From: Tardiphaga sp052076105
Lineage (GTDB): Bacteria > Pseudomonadota > Alphaproteobacteria > Rhizobiales > Xanthobacteraceae
Length of the DNA: 64,000 bases
Assembly (NCBI RefSeq): GCF_052076105.1
Contig: NZ_CP197245.1
Coordinates: forward strand, 5,828,001 to 5,892,000
Direction of reading: 5' to 3'
Part shown: piece by piece, positions 41,087 to 51,500 of the stretch
Layout: the number at the start of each line of letters is the position of its first letter
Position numbering within the stretch: position 1 is the first letter of the stretch
Program-made: the position numbers and the translations under genes
The notes under the pieces: generated by a model
Told to the model about the DNA's origin: nothing
Database searches by the model: none
The model's input: only the letters and a program-made list of their open reading frames with translations

Positions 41087-41623
41087 CTAGCCGTCTGTGC
41101 CGAGGCGAACGGGAGTGATCTCCGAGATGGTGGACTCCTTCGCCGGGCGATCATTGACGAGATGATCGATGAGATCCCTGGTTGTCGAGCGACGGGTCAA
41201 CATCAGGCAGGTCGCATCGTCGGCACGCGTTGCGTGCCAAACGCCGGGACGCATGCAGATTCCGACACCTGGAGACAGGCGGTACGCACGCAACGTCGCC
41301 AGATCCGGTTTCTGGTTTGCGTCACTCAAACAAAGAATCTGAACGATCTCGTTCGTGAGAGGCACGATCGCCTGTTGGGTCAGGTGATGGACTTCGAGCT
41401 TTGAGACGAGCGGACTGTTGTCGCGGTATTCCACCCACAGGACCTCGGTGTCGCCGTCTGTGCCCGGATTGAAGAAGTGCTCGTGCCAGAAATCGCTAGC
41501 GGGGCTGCGAAACGCGATCGGTGTTGTCTTCAGCGCGTCGGACTTGCCCAGTATCCACCCAAAAGGTTCGAACGAATCGGAATTCGCGACCTCCACAGTG
41601 ACGGCCTTGGTCGTCGGCATCAT
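41087..41623 (-). CDS. Ureidoglycolate lyase-like (AllA family) cupin
   Basis: A 178-residue cupin-like protein with the AllA family layout: FEPFGWILG near the N-terminus, LEVHHLTQQAIVPL, PDLATLRAYRLSPGVGICMRPGVWH, then a polar C-terminus. AllA degrades ureidoglycolate in purine/allantoin catabolism, but no other allantoin genes are present, so specificity is open. The ATG at 41623 has AGGGAA 6 nt upstream and is preferred over TTG at 41644, which overlaps the LysR stop. Confidence 0.72.
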   Translation of the reverse strand: MMPTTKAVTVEVANSDSFEPFGWILGKSDALKTTPIAFRSPASDFWHEHFFNPGTDGDTEVLWVEYRDNSPLVSKLEVHHLTQQAIVPLTNEIVQILCLSDANQKPDLATLRAYRLSPGVGICMRPGVWHATRADDATCLMLTRRSTTRDLIDHLVNDRPAKESTISEITPVRLGTDG

Positions 41624-41640
41624 CGGTTCCCTAGGCTCGG

Positions 41641-42504
41641 TCAAGCCGCCTTCGCCTGCACCGTATCGCAGAACTCGGCGAGGTGGTCGGCAAGCCGCAG
41701 CGTTGCCGGGCTCGCGTCGGGGGCGGCCATCAGCGTCAGTTCAGTCTGGTCGATCGGCGCGAAGCCTTCTTTCGCCGTCAAGATACGATGGTCGGGCTGG
41801 ATAGCCATGTCGGACAGGATGCTGAGGCCAAGTCCGGCGGCGACCGCGGCCTGGATGCCGGCGAGGCCGGAGCTCGTATAGGCCATGTGCCAACTGCGGC
41901 CAGCCGCCTCGATGGCATGGATCGCGCGGGTCCGGTACAGGCAGCCGGCGGGAAAACCGATCAATGGGACGGACCGGATGGCGGGGTCAATCGGATGCGC
42001 CTTGCTCGTGACCCAATGGATCCGCTCGGGCCACACCGCAATGCCACCTTTCTCACCGACGGCGCGCTTGAACAGTGCCAGGTCAAGTTCGCCGCGTTCG
42101 AGATCCCGGCGCAAATATGTGCTCTGGTCGGCGCGCACGTCGAGCCGCAAGCCGGGCCGCGACCGCGAAAAATTCGCCAGCAATTCGGTCAGGCGATAGG
42201 CCGCGAAATCCTCGGGGATGCCGAGCCTGACAGCGCCTTCATTGGTCGGCCGGGCCAGCACGTCGCGGGCTTCTTCCGCCAGCGCCAACAGCCGTCGTGC
42301 ATAGGACAAGAGCCGCTCGCCGGCTTCGGTCGGGGTCACGTCCTTGCCGGCGCGGTTCAGCAGCGGCTGGCCGATATCCTCTTCCAGTCGCTTGATTTGC
42401 TGGCTGACGGTGGACTGGGTGCGGTGAACGCGCTCGCCGGCGCGGGTAAAGCCGCGCGCATCGACCACCGAGACGAAGCTGCGCAGGAGTTCGAGATCCA
42501 GCAT
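41641..42504 (-). CDS. LysR-family transcriptional regulator
   Basis: 287 residues. The N-terminal HTH (LLRSFVSVVDARGFTRAGERVHRTQSTVSQQIKRLEEDIGQPLL) is followed by the usual effector domain. It diverges from the EamA transporter gene (95-nt intergenic region with AT-rich TTTTAACTGACG/ATCATTTAATTT), its likely target. The AllA-like gene follows immediately on the same strand and may be co-transcribed. Confidence 0.9.
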   Translation of the reverse strand: MLDLELLRSFVSVVDARGFTRAGERVHRTQSTVSQQIKRLEEDIGQPLLNRAGKDVTPTEAGERLLSYARRLLALAEEARDVLARPTNEGAVRLGIPEDFAAYRLTELLANFSRSRPGLRLDVRADQSTYLRRDLERGELDLALFKRAVGEKGGIAVWPERIHWVTSKAHPIDPAIRSVPLIGFPAGCLYRTRAIHAIEAAGRSWHMAYTSSGLAGIQAAVAAGLGLSILSDMAIQPDHRILTAKEGFAPIDQTELTLMAAPDASPATLRLADHLAEFCDTVQAKAA

Positions 42505-42599
42505 CGGCTATCCATTCGATTTTTAACTGACGACGAGTATATCATTTAATTTCCAAATGAGAAGGCAGGCGCATAGACCAAGGACAAAGGAGATTTCCG

Positions 42600-43526
42600 A
42601 TGTCCCTCACGCCGTCAGTCGCGGTTCCCCGTGCCGCCTTCAATCCGCTGCCGATCTATATCGGCATCTTCTGTCTGCTTTGGAGTTTCTCCTTCGTCGC
42701 AGGAAAGATCGCCGTCACCGATTGCCCGCCGCTCATTCTGCTCGCCGCGCGGTTCTCGATCGCGGGTGTTCTGATTCTTGGCATCTCTGCCCTGCGCCGG
42801 AATGCTTGGTCGCTGTCTTGGCGTGATGTTGCTGCCTACGCTGTCATCGGCCTGGCCAATAACGCGCTGTATCTCGGCCTCGGCTATACCGGCCTGCAAA
42901 CCGTCTCCGCCGGTCTCGGTGGCCTGATCGTCAGCGCAAACCCGGTATTTACGGCCGTGCTCGCGGCGCTGTTGCTGAAGGAGCCGCTCACCGGACGCAA
43001 GGTCGCCGGGCTCCTGCTCGGCATCGCAGGCGTCGCCTCGATCGTCTGGCACCGCATGTCGGTAGGTATCGACAGCGCGCACGGCATCGTATTCACGCTG
43101 GCATCGCTCGCGTCCATTGTGACCGGGACGATCCTGTTCAAGCTGCTGGCCCCGAAGGGTAGCCTGTGGCTCGGCAACGGTGTGCAGAATCTTGCGGCCG
43201 GCGTGGTGCTGATCCCGGTGGCGCTCACATTTTCCGATATCGGTGCGATCGTGCCGAGTGCGCGATTGATCGGTTCGTTTGCATTCCTGACATTGGGCGG
43301 TTCTATCCTCGGCTATCTGCTGTGGTTTCATCTCCTGAAGACCTGCGGCGCCACCGCTGCCAGCGCCTATCACTTTCTGATGCCGCCCCTCGGCATGCTG
43401 TTCGCATGGATGGTGCTCGGCGAGCATGTCGAAATTCGTGACCTCATGGGGATCGTCCCGGTCGCCCTCGGTATCTATCTCGTCACCAGACCGGCCGCTT
43501 CACCAGCACCTTTGCGACAGGAGTAG
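42600..43526 (+). CDS. EamA/DMT-family transporter
   Basis: A 308-residue drug/metabolite exporter with ten predicted helices in two EamA repeats (CLLWSFSFVAGKIAVTDCPPLILLAARFSIAGVLIL in the first; HLLKTCGATAASAYHFLMPPLGMLFAWMVLGE in the second). Substrate unknown. Divergent from LysR; the MBL hydrolase gene starts 3 nt after its stop, so the two are co-transcribed. Confidence 0.9.
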   Translation: MSLTPSVAVPRAAFNPLPIYIGIFCLLWSFSFVAGKIAVTDCPPLILLAARFSIAGVLILGISALRRNAWSLSWRDVAAYAVIGLANNALYLGLGYTGLQTVSAGLGGLIVSANPVFTAVLAALLLKEPLTGRKVAGLLLGIAGVASIVWHRMSVGIDSAHGIVFTLASLASIVTGTILFKLLAPKGSLWLGNGVQNLAAGVVLIPVALTFSDIGAIVPSARLIGSFAFLTLGGSILGYLLWFHLLKTCGATAASAYHFLMPPLGMLFAWMVLGEHVEIRDLMGIVPVALGIYLVTRPAASPAPLRQE

Positions 43527-43529
43527 TTC

Positions 43530-44294
43530 ATGTCTCTCACCATCACTCTGATTGGCGGTCCCACCGCGTTGATTGAATTCGATGGCTTCCGGTTGCTCAC
43601 CGATCCCACCTTCGATCATCCGGGCGCCTACAAGCTGCCGCATGTCACGCTGGAAAAACTCGTCGGCCCCGCGATCTCCGCTGCGCAGGTCGGCGCGGTT
43701 GATGCGGTGCTGCTCAGTCACGACCAGCACTCCGACAATCTCGACAATTCCGGGCGCGATTTCCTGCGCCACGCGCCGCGCACGCTGACAACCATTGCGG
43801 GTGCCAAGCGCCTCGGTGGGAATGTCGAAGGTCTCGCGCCATGGGACAGCACCGAGCTGACAGGCAAGGATGGCCACGCGCTGACGATCACTGCGACGCC
43901 CGCGCGCCACGGCCCGGCCGGCATCGAGCCGCTGTCAGGCGATGTCATCGGCTTCGTGCTGAGTTCGAACGCGCCGGGGAGCAGGCCGATCTACATTACA
44001 GGTGACACCGTCTGGTTCGATGGCGTTGCCGAGGTCGCGCGGCGTTTTCCGGCCGGCGTGGTGCTGCCCTTTGCCGGCGCGGCGCAAACCCGCGGGCCAT
44101 TCCACCTCACCATGGACACCAATGACACGATCGAGACGGCGCGCGCGTTTCCCGATGCGACGATTGTGCCGGTCCACACCGACGGATGGGCGCATTTCAA
44201 ACAGACCGCCGGCGACCTGCGCGCATCCTTCGATACGCTCGGCTTCGGTGCCCGTCTGCGTATCCTCGAACCGGGTGTGCGGACTTTGATCTAG
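43530..44294 (+). CDS. MBL-fold metallo-hydrolase with altered metal motif
   Basis: A 254-residue UlaG-like metallo-beta-lactamase-fold protein. The signature reads LLSHDQHSDNLD, so glutamine stands where the family usually has the second histidine of H-x-H-x-D. Other ligands are present (TPARHG, ITGDTVWF, VPVHTDGWAHF). It may be a variant active site or a mis-metallated hydrolase. Co-transcribed with the EamA gene; perhaps it hydrolyses a lactone or related compound exported by it (inference). Confidence 0.82.
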   Translation: MSLTITLIGGPTALIEFDGFRLLTDPTFDHPGAYKLPHVTLEKLVGPAISAAQVGAVDAVLLSHDQHSDNLDNSGRDFLRHAPRTLTTIAGAKRLGGNVEGLAPWDSTELTGKDGHALTITATPARHGPAGIEPLSGDVIGFVLSSNAPGSRPIYITGDTVWFDGVAEVARRFPAGVVLPFAGAAQTRGPFHLTMDTNDTIETARAFPDATIVPVHTDGWAHFKQTAGDLRASFDTLGFGARLRILEPGVRTLI

Positions 44295-44358
44295 CCCGTT
44301 GCCAGTTCCTGATTTGGAACATTAGCTGCGACGGCACGTTGCCGAACGGTGAAATGGC

Positions 44359-45672
44359 ATGGATCAGATGTCGGACAAGTCCAGCGGGAAGCCTGATGAT
44401 CAGGAGGCAGAAGCTACCGGTCCGAAAGGCTTTCTGAAGCGGCTTGGTCCTGGTCTGATCACCGGCGCTTCCGATGACGATCCTTCCGGCATCGGCACCT
44501 ATAGTCAGGCCGGGGCACAACTTGGCTACGGCATCGGCTGGACCATGCTGCTGACCTTTCCGCTGATGGTCGCGATCCAGGAAATTTCCGGACGCGTCGG
44601 CAGCGTGACGGGTCGTGGCATTTCCGGCAATGTCTGCCGGCACTATCCGGCACCGCTGCTGCATCTGATCGTGTCGCTCCTGTTCATCGCCAATACGATC
44701 AATATCGCGGCTGATCTCGGCGCCATGGCCGACGCCACCAAGCTGCTCATCGGCGGTCACAGCATCATCTATGTCGTGTTGTTCGGCGTGCTGTCGGTCG
44801 GCGCGCAAATCTTCTTCGACTACAAGCGTTACGTCTCAGTGCTGAAGTGGCTGACGCTCTGCCTGTTCTCCTATGTTGCCGCGCTTGCGGTGGTGAAGGT
44901 CGACTGGAGCGCGGCTCTTACAGGCATCCTGCTGCCACAAATCACCTGGAGCGCCTCGTATCTCACTACCGTCGTCGCGATTCTGGGGACGACGATTTCG
45001 CCCTATCTGTTCTTCTGGCAGGCCTCGCAGGAGGCGGAGGACGAACGTATCGATCCCGCCAAGGCTCCGTTGATCGAGCGGCCGATTGGCGCCGCGATGG
45101 AGTTTTCGCGCATTCGGGCCGATACGATCTTCGGCATGGCATTTTCGAACCTGATCGCGCTGTCGATCATCATCACGGCTGCGGCCACGCTCAATGCCTC
45201 CGGCAAGACCGATATCGAGACCTCGGCGCAGGCGGCTGAAGCCCTGCGTCCGATCGCCGGAATATTCGCGGAATGGATATTTGCGCTGGGCATCGTCGGC
45301 ACCGGTCTGCTGGCGATTCCGGTGCTTGCGGGCTCAACCGCCTATGCCGTCGGCGAAGGTCAGCGCTGGCGCGTCGGCCTCGATCGCAAGCCACGCGAGG
45401 CCGTGGCGTTCTACTCCGTGCTGACGCTATCCGCGACGATCGGGATCGCGCTGAATTTCACCTCGATCAACCCGATCTCGGCGCTGTACTGGAGCGCCGT
45501 CATCAACGGCGTTCTGGCCGTGCCGGTGATGGTGCTGCTGATGGTGATGTCGCGCCACAAGGATGTGATGGGCGATTTTGTGATCAAGGGGCCGTTGCAC
45601 TGGCTCGGTTGGCTGTCGACTGCCGTAATGGCTATCAGCGTGGTGGCGATGGTCGCCGGAAATTTTCTTTAG
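44359..45672 (+). CDS. Nramp-family divalent metal transporter
   Basis: A 437-residue transporter with about 11 helices. Helix 1 holds the metal-binding D-P-S-G-I-x-T-Y (DDDPSGIGTYSQAGAQLGYG). The helix 6 region corresponds to AFSNLIALSIIITAAATL, where the Nramp consensus A-x-x-M-P-H is not kept; the methionine-containing motif is replaced. It may therefore be an NRMT/Nramp-related Mg/Mn carrier rather than a canonical Mn/Fe importer. Convergent with TIGR02186, with a 4-nt overlap. Confidence 0.85.
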   Translation: MDQMSDKSSGKPDDQEAEATGPKGFLKRLGPGLITGASDDDPSGIGTYSQAGAQLGYGIGWTMLLTFPLMVAIQEISGRVGSVTGRGISGNVCRHYPAPLLHLIVSLLFIANTINIAADLGAMADATKLLIGGHSIIYVVLFGVLSVGAQIFFDYKRYVSVLKWLTLCLFSYVAALAVVKVDWSAALTGILLPQITWSASYLTTVVAILGTTISPYLFFWQASQEAEDERIDPAKAPLIERPIGAAMEFSRIRADTIFGMAFSNLIALSIIITAAATLNASGKTDIETSAQAAEALRPIAGIFAEWIFALGIVGTGLLAIPVLAGSTAYAVGEGQRWRVGLDRKPREAVAFYSVLTLSATIGIALNFTSINPISALYWSAVINGVLAVPVMVLLMVMSRHKDVMGDFVIKGPLHWLGWLSTAVMAISVVAMVAGNFL

Positions 45673-46442
45673 TCCCGTCTGAATACGATCGACGCGGCCC
45701 AGCCGGACATCAGCGCCATCGCGGCGGTGAGCAGCCCGTAGATGAAACCGTGATTGCGCGCGGCATTGGCAACGAACTGCTCGAAGCCGACCTTGACGAT
45801 ATCGAACGCCGTCTCCGCTTTCGAGATCAGTGCACCGTCGGCGAACAGCTTGATCTCGACATCATAGGTTCCGATGGGGACTTCGGCGGGCAGCGGAATG
45901 CTGGTTCGGAACAGCGTCGGTGTCAGGAATGTCACCGCTGAGGTCTCTTCGCGATACAGTCCATGTTCCTTGCGCAGTCGCACAAAGGCGCTCCGGAACG
46001 GGTCGGTGGCGACGACGTCGGCGTAGTCGGTGCCGACGCGCTGGGTCAGCAGGACGTTATTGATTCCGAGCTGTTGGCGGCGCTGTATGTCGGCGGGCGC
46101 GATGGCGTCCATAGGACGGTTGGAAAACACGGCGAGATAGGACGGCACCTGCAGGAACTGGCGCGAATCCGTGTTGATCCAGATGCCAAAGCGACGTTCC
46201 TTGCGCCGGGTCGTGAGGTCGGTGCGCGGTCCGTTGACGGTGACGACGAGATTGTAGTTGTTGCGGCCGGGCGGTGTCTTGTCGTCTTTCTCGACAGCGC
46301 CGAACAGCACCAGTTCCTCGCCGGCATAATTCGGCGTCACGGTCACGCGATGGTTCGACACCGAGACGATCAGTTGCTCGGCGCGTGCCGGGGCGAGCAT
46401 TCCGATGCCAAGTGCGGCGATGATCGGGAGCGCGCGTATCAT
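45669..46442 (-). CDS. TIGR02186 family membrane protein
   Basis: A 257-residue protein with an N-terminal signal (IAALGIGMLAPARA) and one C-terminal transmembrane helix (HGFIYGLLTAAMALMSGWAASIVF). It matches TIGR02186, an alphaproteobacterial conserved family with an exposed beta-rich domain (EQLIVSVSNHRVTVTPNYAGEELVLFGAV). It overlaps the TauE/SafE gene by 4 nt (ATGA), a common pairing that suggests a joint role in sulfur-compound export. Confidence 0.85.
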   Translation of the reverse strand: MIRALPIIAALGIGMLAPARAEQLIVSVSNHRVTVTPNYAGEELVLFGAVEKDDKTPPGRNNYNLVVTVNGPRTDLTTRRKERRFGIWINTDSRQFLQVPSYLAVFSNRPMDAIAPADIQRRQQLGINNVLLTQRVGTDYADVVATDPFRSAFVRLRKEHGLYREETSAVTFLTPTLFRTSIPLPAEVPIGTYDVEIKLFADGALISKAETAFDIVKVGFEQFVANAARNHGFIYGLLTAAMALMSGWAASIVFRRD

Positions 46443-47368
46443 GGAGCGACGCCTCCGGTCTCGCGGATCGTGTACAGATCCGCGGGGCGAACGACCAGTT
46501 CCACGGCGAAGCGGACGCCGACCGCCAGGATCAGCAGACCCAGCAGCAGGCGCAAATGCTCGCCGCGAATCTTCTGCCCGGCACGGGCGCCGAACTGTGC
46601 GCCAGTGACGCCGCCGACCATCAGGATGAGGGCCAGCACCGCATCGACCAGATGATTGGTGACGGCGTGCAGCAATGTCGCGATCACCATGGTGACCAGC
46701 GTCAGCACCATGGATGTTCCGATGACCGTCGAGGTCGGAATGCGCAGCCAGTAGATCAGGATCGGGATCAGGATAAAGCTGCCACCAATGCCCATCACGG
46801 CGCCGATAAAGCCGATCAGGAGGCCGACGGCGATCACCGGGATCACCGAGAGATAGATCTTGGAGCGCTTGAACCGCATCTTCAGCGGTAGGCCGTGAAC
46901 CCAGCTATGGCTGCCGGACCGGCGCAAGTTCACAGGATCACCGCGCCGCATGCGCAGTAGCGCGCGCAAGCCTTCCCAGAACATCAATCCGCCGACAGCG
47001 GTGAGCAGGATCACATAGGACAGCGAAATGGTGAGGTCGAGCTGGCCGAGATTGCGCAGCAGCGTGAAGGTCCAGACGCCGAGCGCCGTGCCGACCACGC
47101 CGCCGGTCAGAAGGACAGTCGCAAGCGCGGGATCGATGGCGCGGCGTCGCCAGTAGGACAGTGCGCCGGAGAAAGACGAGGCTGCGATGTGGCTCGCCAC
47201 CGACGCGACCGACACCGCAGGAGCGATGCCGACGAAAATCAGCAGCGGTGTCATCAGGAAGCCGCCGCCGATCCCGAACATGCCAGACACGAAGCCGACT
47301 GCGGCGCCCATCGCCAGGATGAGCAGCACATTGATCGGAATGTCGGCGATCGGGAGATACAGTTGCAC
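46439..47368 (-). CDS. TauE/SafE-family sulfite/anion exporter
   Basis: A 309-residue transporter with two TauE repeats of about four helices (NVLLILAMGAAVGFVSGMFGIGGGFLMTPLLIFVGI and LLIGFIGAVMGIGGSFILIPILIYWLRIP, both with G-x-G-G/G-x-G-G-S/F). Probable exporter of sulfite, sulfoacetate or a related anion. Starts at GTG 47368. In an operon with TIGR02186. Confidence 0.9.
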   Translation of the reverse strand: MQLYLPIADIPINVLLILAMGAAVGFVSGMFGIGGGFLMTPLLIFVGIAPAVSVASVASHIAASSFSGALSYWRRRAIDPALATVLLTGGVVGTALGVWTFTLLRNLGQLDLTISLSYVILLTAVGGLMFWEGLRALLRMRRGDPVNLRRSGSHSWVHGLPLKMRFKRSKIYLSVIPVIAVGLLIGFIGAVMGIGGSFILIPILIYWLRIPTSTVIGTSMVLTLVTMVIATLLHAVTNHLVDAVLALILMVGGVTGAQFGARAGQKIRGEHLRLLLGLLILAVGVRFAVELVVRPADLYTIRETGGVAP

Positions 47369-47582
47369 GCGCGTTCGCTTCGGAATTCTGGCCCTGAGTT
47401 GGGCCGAAACCGCTCACGGCGTGGTTCTGGAGGCGGCGCGGATTGCGAGCCGCACCCCGTCTTAGACGATATCGTCCGTTGATGGGATTAAAGAATCCGG
47501 TAAAGGCGCGGTTTTCCGCCGCGACCGATGATGCACCTTTCAAGGTGGTAAATTTTGTTGGGTCAGGTGTAGGCCGGCGGCG

Positions 47583-48398
47583 TCACGACTTCCTGGCCGG
47601 ATCGGTGACGAGGTTCATGGCGGCAGCCTCGCTGGTGCCGAGCCAGCGGATTTTCTCGGTGGCTGACATCGCCTCGACGACCGACGAGGCCACGCCCATC
47701 TTGGTCATGTAGCTCAGCACATAGCCCATGGTGCGCTGCGCGGACGCGACAGGATCGGCCCCCGGCCTGGGCGAGACGAACCGGTGAACGCCCAGCTTTG
47801 AGCCCTCGACGCCGATGCGGGCCTTGCCGCCGGCATAGGTCATCACGCAGGCGCTGGCGCAGTAGGACGGTTTGATGCGGCCCGCCGAATCCACCGTGCC
47901 CACGGCGGTGGCGAGACCACGCGCACGGATGATCTCGCCCATAATGATGGCCTGGCCGACATTTCCGCCCGGAGACGACAGCAGCACGGTATCGCCGGGC
48001 GCGAGCTTGGCTTCATCGAGCTTTTCGCGAAACCAGCTTGCAGTGGCGGGACCGATCTCGCCCGTGATCGCCAGCGCCGGGCGGCCGCGGCCTGAATTGT
48101 CGGGATCGAGATTGGCGACCTCCGAAGACGCCATGCTCGGCGAGACATAGAGGTCTTTCCAATAGGCCCAGGCTTCGGGTTTGGAGAGCTCCTGATAGGC
48201 CTGCGCGCCGATACCGCCGAATATCAGGACCGCGAATGCGACCGAGGGCCAGTTGAACCATTTGCTGCGCGGTGCCTCAGGCGGCGGGGGCTGCGATGGC
48301 GCGGGCGGCTCGGCGGGACGTGCGGCCCAGGGATTGACCGTCGGGATCCCCGATGGGCGTTCCGCGCCCCCCGATGTGTCGTCATTTCGAAAAGACAA
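47583..48398 (-). CDS. Membrane-anchored ClpP-fold-like protein (COG3904 type)
   Basis: 271 residues: a proline-rich N-terminal cytoplasmic segment, one transmembrane helix (WPSVAFAVLIFGGIGAQAYQEL) and a periplasmic ClpP/crotonase-like domain (ALAITGEIGPATASWFREKLDEA, LLSSPGGNVGQAIIMGEIIRARGL, then YCASACVMTYAGG and LGVHRFVSPR). The Ser of CASAC and the His of G-V-H fit the catalytic dyad of the fold. It starts at TTG 48398 behind GAGGAAA. It shares the CASAC motif with the exported protein at 18243. Confidence 0.75.
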   Translation of the reverse strand: MSFRNDDTSGGAERPSGIPTVNPWAARPAEPPAPSQPPPPEAPRSKWFNWPSVAFAVLIFGGIGAQAYQELSKPEAWAYWKDLYVSPSMASSEVANLDPDNSGRGRPALAITGEIGPATASWFREKLDEAKLAPGDTVLLSSPGGNVGQAIIMGEIIRARGLATAVGTVDSAGRIKPSYCASACVMTYAGGKARIGVEGSKLGVHRFVSPRPGADPVASAQRTMGYVLSYMTKMGVASSVVEAMSATEKIRWLGTSEAAAMNLVTDPARKS

Positions 48399-48477
48399 AT
48401 CAATTTCCTCGTCGTTCAGTCCGGCCCGGCGCGCATGTTATCGCGTCAAGTCTGCTGAAGGTTTGTTGAGGAAATAA

Positions 48478-48501
48478 GACCGCCGGCTCGATCCGGCGGT
48501 C
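48478..48501 (-). terminator. Terminator of the PodJ-like gene
   Basis: A 9-bp perfect stem (GACCGCCGG/CCGGCGGTC) with a 6-nt loop, followed on the minus strand by TTATTT, 13 nt past the stop codon of the minus-strand PodJ-like gene. Confidence 0.75.
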
Positions 48502-48513
48502 CAGAAATCCGGC

Positions 48514-51500
48514 CTAGCGCGCAGCCCGCTTGCCCATCGATGCTTTCGCCCCGGCCTGTGCCGGCGTGGCATCCCAACCGCCCGCGGGAGTGGCCACGTT
48601 GATGGCGTCTTCGGGTTGGCCTTCCGGTGTGAACGTCTGGACCGCCAGCCTGGCAGCAGCCAGCGACTGCGGATCGAGGCGCTTGGCGACGTCATCGCGC
48701 TTGCGGCCGGCATCGACATCGCCCTGGGCGGCGGCGAGGCTGAACCACTTGAAGCTCTCGGCGAGGTTCTGTTCGACGCCGATGCCGCGGGCATAGAGGA
48801 TGCCGAGATTGAACTGGCTGTCGGCGACGCCGCGATCGGCCGCCTTGCGGAACCAGTACGACGCGCTCTTGTAGTTGGCCCCCTTGGTGCCGCCATCGGC
48901 ATCGAGCACGGCGAGATTGTGCATCGCCTTGGCGTTGCCGCGGTCGGCGGCGAGCACGTAATAGCGGCGGGCGACGTCGAGATCCTTCTTCGCGCCGAGG
49001 CCCTTCTCGAACAGCGCGCCCAGGCGGAACATGGCCGGCACGACATTGGCCTGTGCCGCGCGGTCATACCACTTGGCGGCTTCGTCGTAGTTCTGCGCCA
49101 CGCCCTTGCCCTCGGCATAACGGACGCCGATTTCGAACGCTGCCGAGGCGTCGCCTTTGAGCGCCGCGTTGCGCAACGCGGTGCTGCCGATGGTCTCGGG
49201 CAGGTGCTCGCCGGCAGGGACCGGGGCCGTGGTGATCTTCTGGCCGCTCGACGGCAGCACCGGGCCGGTGGCGCTGGCCTGCGGTGCGGGCGCGGCAATG
49301 CTGCCGGTCACATCGGGCGACACATATGGCACGGGCGCAGCCTGTGGCACCGGCTGCGGCGCTGGCTCGACGGCGGCGGGCGGTGCGATCAGCGACTGCT
49401 TGCCGATCGGAGTGGGCGATGTCATCGACGGCGTGGCCGGCACGGGAGCGGCGGGCTTGGTCGGGACCTCGGCCGGCTCGGGCGCGTTCAGCTGCAGCGG
49501 CGGTGCCGAGTGAATGTTCTCGGCCACCGGCGCCGGCGAGCCGCTGTCCAGCAGCGTCATCGCCATCTTGAACGAGCCGAGCACGATCACGATCACGCTG
49601 GCACCGACCAGCAGCGAGCGGATCTTCGAGCCGATCGTGGAAGATGACTTTTCGCTATCGGCAAGCTGCGGCCCGGGTCTGGTGACCTTCGATTTATCAG
49701 TCCTGGATTTGTCGGACCTGGACTTGTCGTTGCCGGTCGCGGCGGCGGCCTGTGCGGCGCGGCGCGCGGCAGCAATGAAGCTCGACGCGGTGGCCGGTTC
49801 AGGAGCATCGACGGCGATTTCGCTGATCGCCTCTTCCGACGCGGCGATGCGTTCGGATGGCGATGCGCCGCGCCCCTGCGGACGCGTGCCGGGCTCCAGC
49901 GGATGATCCGGCGGCAAAGCCGGGTCAACCATCGGGCGGGCCGAGGAACGCTCGGCAGCGGATGCAGACTGCGCGACCGGCTTTGGCGCGGGCGGTGGAT
50001 CGAGAATCTCGCTGATGGCCTTCGGCACCACGAAAGCCAGCGCCGGCTCGTGCGAGATCGCGGTTGCCGCGAAGTCGCGCGGCGCGGCATCGAAATGAAC
50101 CTGCGGCGGACGTACCTCGACCTGCGACGGCGCAGCCTGTGGCTTCACCGGATTGGGCATCTGTGGGCGCGGCGGAGCCGGTACCGAAACGGCTGGTGCG
50201 GTTGCCGGGCGCGGGGCCGGTGCGGGTGTGGCAACGGGCGCGGATTGCTTGGCAGGCGCTGCGCTGACCGCGCGCAGATCACCCTCGATCCTGGCAAGGC
50301 GATCGACTACATGGCCGAGCGTCGAATGCACGACCTCAAGCGAATCCTGCGTGTGGCGGTCGGTTTCCGACTGGCTGAAGCGCATGTCGGAGAGTTCGCG
50401 CTTGATCGTGTCGACCAGGCCGGGATCGACCGATGGCGCCTTGCTGCGCGGATTGTCCAGCGCGGCGAACACGGATTGCTGGCGTTCGAGATGGCGCAGG
50501 ATGTCCTGCAGCCCGTCCTCGACGCGGCCGAGATTGTTGCCGCGCGTATCGGTGATGCTCTCCATCCGCTCGAGCAGATATGAGACGCGCTGTTCGAGAT
50601 GCGCGAAGGCCGACGACGAGTCATTGCCCACCGGCATATGATCGAGACGCTCGGACAGCGCCCGCAACGCGGTTTCCAGATGATCGGAGCTGGCCATGAC
50701 GGCCGGACGTTCGCGATTTTCCAGCGCCGTCGTCAGCGTCACGATGCGCGCCTCGAGCGCGGCAAAGGAATCGCTGTTGTCGGCGCGTGCGAGCTGATCG
50801 ACCTTCGACGACAGCGTCTGCAGGTCGTCGCTGAGACGGCCGAGCGCTTCGTTGGAGGCGACGTTGGACACGATGGCGCGCAGCGCGGCGACCGCGCCCT
50901 GCAGCTGCTCCATGGTGCCGGGATCGTTGCTCGAGCGCACGATCATGTCGATCTTGCCGCCGAGATTGCGGATCGCCTCGTCGAAGCCGGCGAGCTGCTC
51001 GGCCGGCGTCAGCGTGGTCAGCGTCTTGTGGATGTCGGCGAGTGCGCGTTCGAGATTGGCCAGTACGTTGCCGTCGATGCCGCTATGGCGGTTGTCGTCG
51101 ATGCGGCGGCCAAGCTCGCGGATTTCGTTCTCGATCGATTCGATGGCGCGGCGCGGCATCGCTTCGGTGATGACATTGCGAATGTCGGCGAGTTCGCCGC
51201 GGAACGTCGCGATCGACTGCTCGATCGTGTTGTCCGGGCGCTGCAGCGCATCGATCTTGGTCGTGATCTGGAACAGCTGCCGTTCCAGGCCGGACATATC
51301 CGGCAGGAGGCTGTGCGACTGCTGTGCGGCGGGCTGCGCATAAGGAGGCTGCACGAATGACGGCGCAATCGGCGGCGCGCTGCGCGGGGCCATGCGCGGC
51401 GTGCCGTCGAGCTCGCCCTGGCGCGCGGCGATCTCGGCGATGGCGAAATCCAGCGAGAACGGATCGATCGGCGGTGACGCGCTATAGACCTGATTGGCGG

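Noticed and set aside
43700..44300. Lactonase/quorum-quenching assignment for the MBL protein
   Set aside because: The motif differs from AHL lactonases and no context supports it.
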